Shown: positions 63,952-64,000 of the stretch, in pieces
Numbering within the stretch: the stretch's first letter is position 1
Layout of the letters: each line of letters opens with the position of its first letter
DNA from: CAWCDJ01 sp963778675
Lineage (GTDB): Bacteria; Acidobacteriota; Terriglobia; Bryobacterales; Bryobacteraceae
Direction of reading: 5' to 3'
Length of the DNA stretch: 64,000 bases
Assembly: GCA_963778675.1 (NCBI GenBank)
Contig: CAVZVI010000007.1
Location: forward strand, 124,001 to 188,000
Notes under the pieces: model-generated
The model's database searches: none
What the model was told of the DNA's origin: nothing
The model's input: the letters and a program-made list of their open reading frames with translations, nothing else
Program-made: the position numbers and the translations under genes

Positions 63952-64000
63952 ATGCATCGACTGAATACTGCAGTTTTCGGCACCGGTTTTGTGGGGCGCG
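63952..64000 (+). CDS. Rossmann-fold oxidoreductase, 5' end only (Gfo/Idh/MocA-like)
   Basis: Sixteen codons are visible from ATG 63952, preceded by AGAGGA five bases upstream. The N-terminus, V-F-G-T-G-F-V-G-R, is a Rossmann dinucleotide-binding loop (GxGxxG) at the very start of the protein, as in Gfo/Idh/MocA dehydrogenases. The remainder lies outside the window, so identity is tentative. Confidence 0.55.
   Translation, partial: MHRLNTAVFGTGFVGR

Overview
The window is a high-GC, gene-dense bacterial chromosome segment with no rRNA, tRNA, insertion sequence, phage or CRISPR signal. Its protein content points to an Acidobacteriota soil bacterium, probably near Solibacter/Bryobacter: two VWA proteins of the type seen in acidobacteria, two PEP-CTERM proteins, a FecR/DUF6600-like protein, a DUF2911-TPR protein, a TonB with extra domains and several Tat-exported hydrolases. 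This placement is inference from gene content; no phylogenetic marker was compared.

Layout. 0-9.3 kb: a secreted metallophosphoesterase (cut by the window edge), a Tat-exported double hydrolase, metH with three apparent +1 frameshifts, then on the other strand a secreted unknown, an M24 peptidase and a patatin. 9.3-19.2 kb: a TPR protein with an overlapping zinc-finger-like protein, divergent from a JAB-like/TonB fusion protein; a winged-helix AAA ATPase; and an NtrY/NtrC-type two-component pair with a possible sigma-54 promoter. 19.3-26 kb: an AbrB/PIN toxin-antitoxin module with a palindromic operator, and a CzcCBA-type heavy-metal efflux operon led by a small Cys/His-rich exported protein (czcA carries one apparent frameshift). 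26-31 kb: sulfatase, DUF2911-TPR protein and a SnoaL-like secreted protein. 29.7-33.1 kb: a four-gene set (YbjN/YjfI-like, PspA, DUF4178-like, secreted coiled-coil protein) resembling the yjfIJK-type membrane-stress clusters. 33.2-38.9 kb: fumarylacetoacetase with an overlapping unknown partner, SRPBCC protein, acyl-lipid desaturase, small membrane proteins and a PAP2 phosphatase. 39-46 kb: two PEP-CTERM proteins (one with a thioester-adhesin signature), uppP-ftsK and the FecR protein. 46-56.8 kb: proteostasis and membrane-remodelling genes (dynamin-like GTPase, YegD-like Hsp70, Hsp20, ClpB, HtpX, RlmI-like methyltransferase) plus PaiB and an M20 peptidase. 56.8-64 kb: two VWA proteins, SDR dehydrogenase, prepilin peptidase, NagZ-like GH3, a receiver protein, a rhomboid protease and the start of a Rossmann-fold oxidoreductase.

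Two themes recur: envelope maintenance (PspA-type cluster, UppP, NagZ-like, PAP2, HtpX, ClpB/Hsp20, TonB) and outward-facing proteins (Tat hydrolases, PEP-CTERM, VWA, FecR). A technical point matters for any reader: five places in three genes (metH x3, czcA, a small gene at 48.4 kb) lose frame by exactly one base, each time next to a 2-4 base homopolymer, and dropping one base restores full family sequence. This looks more like base-calling error than gene decay. No stretch longer than about 300 bases lacks a gene.
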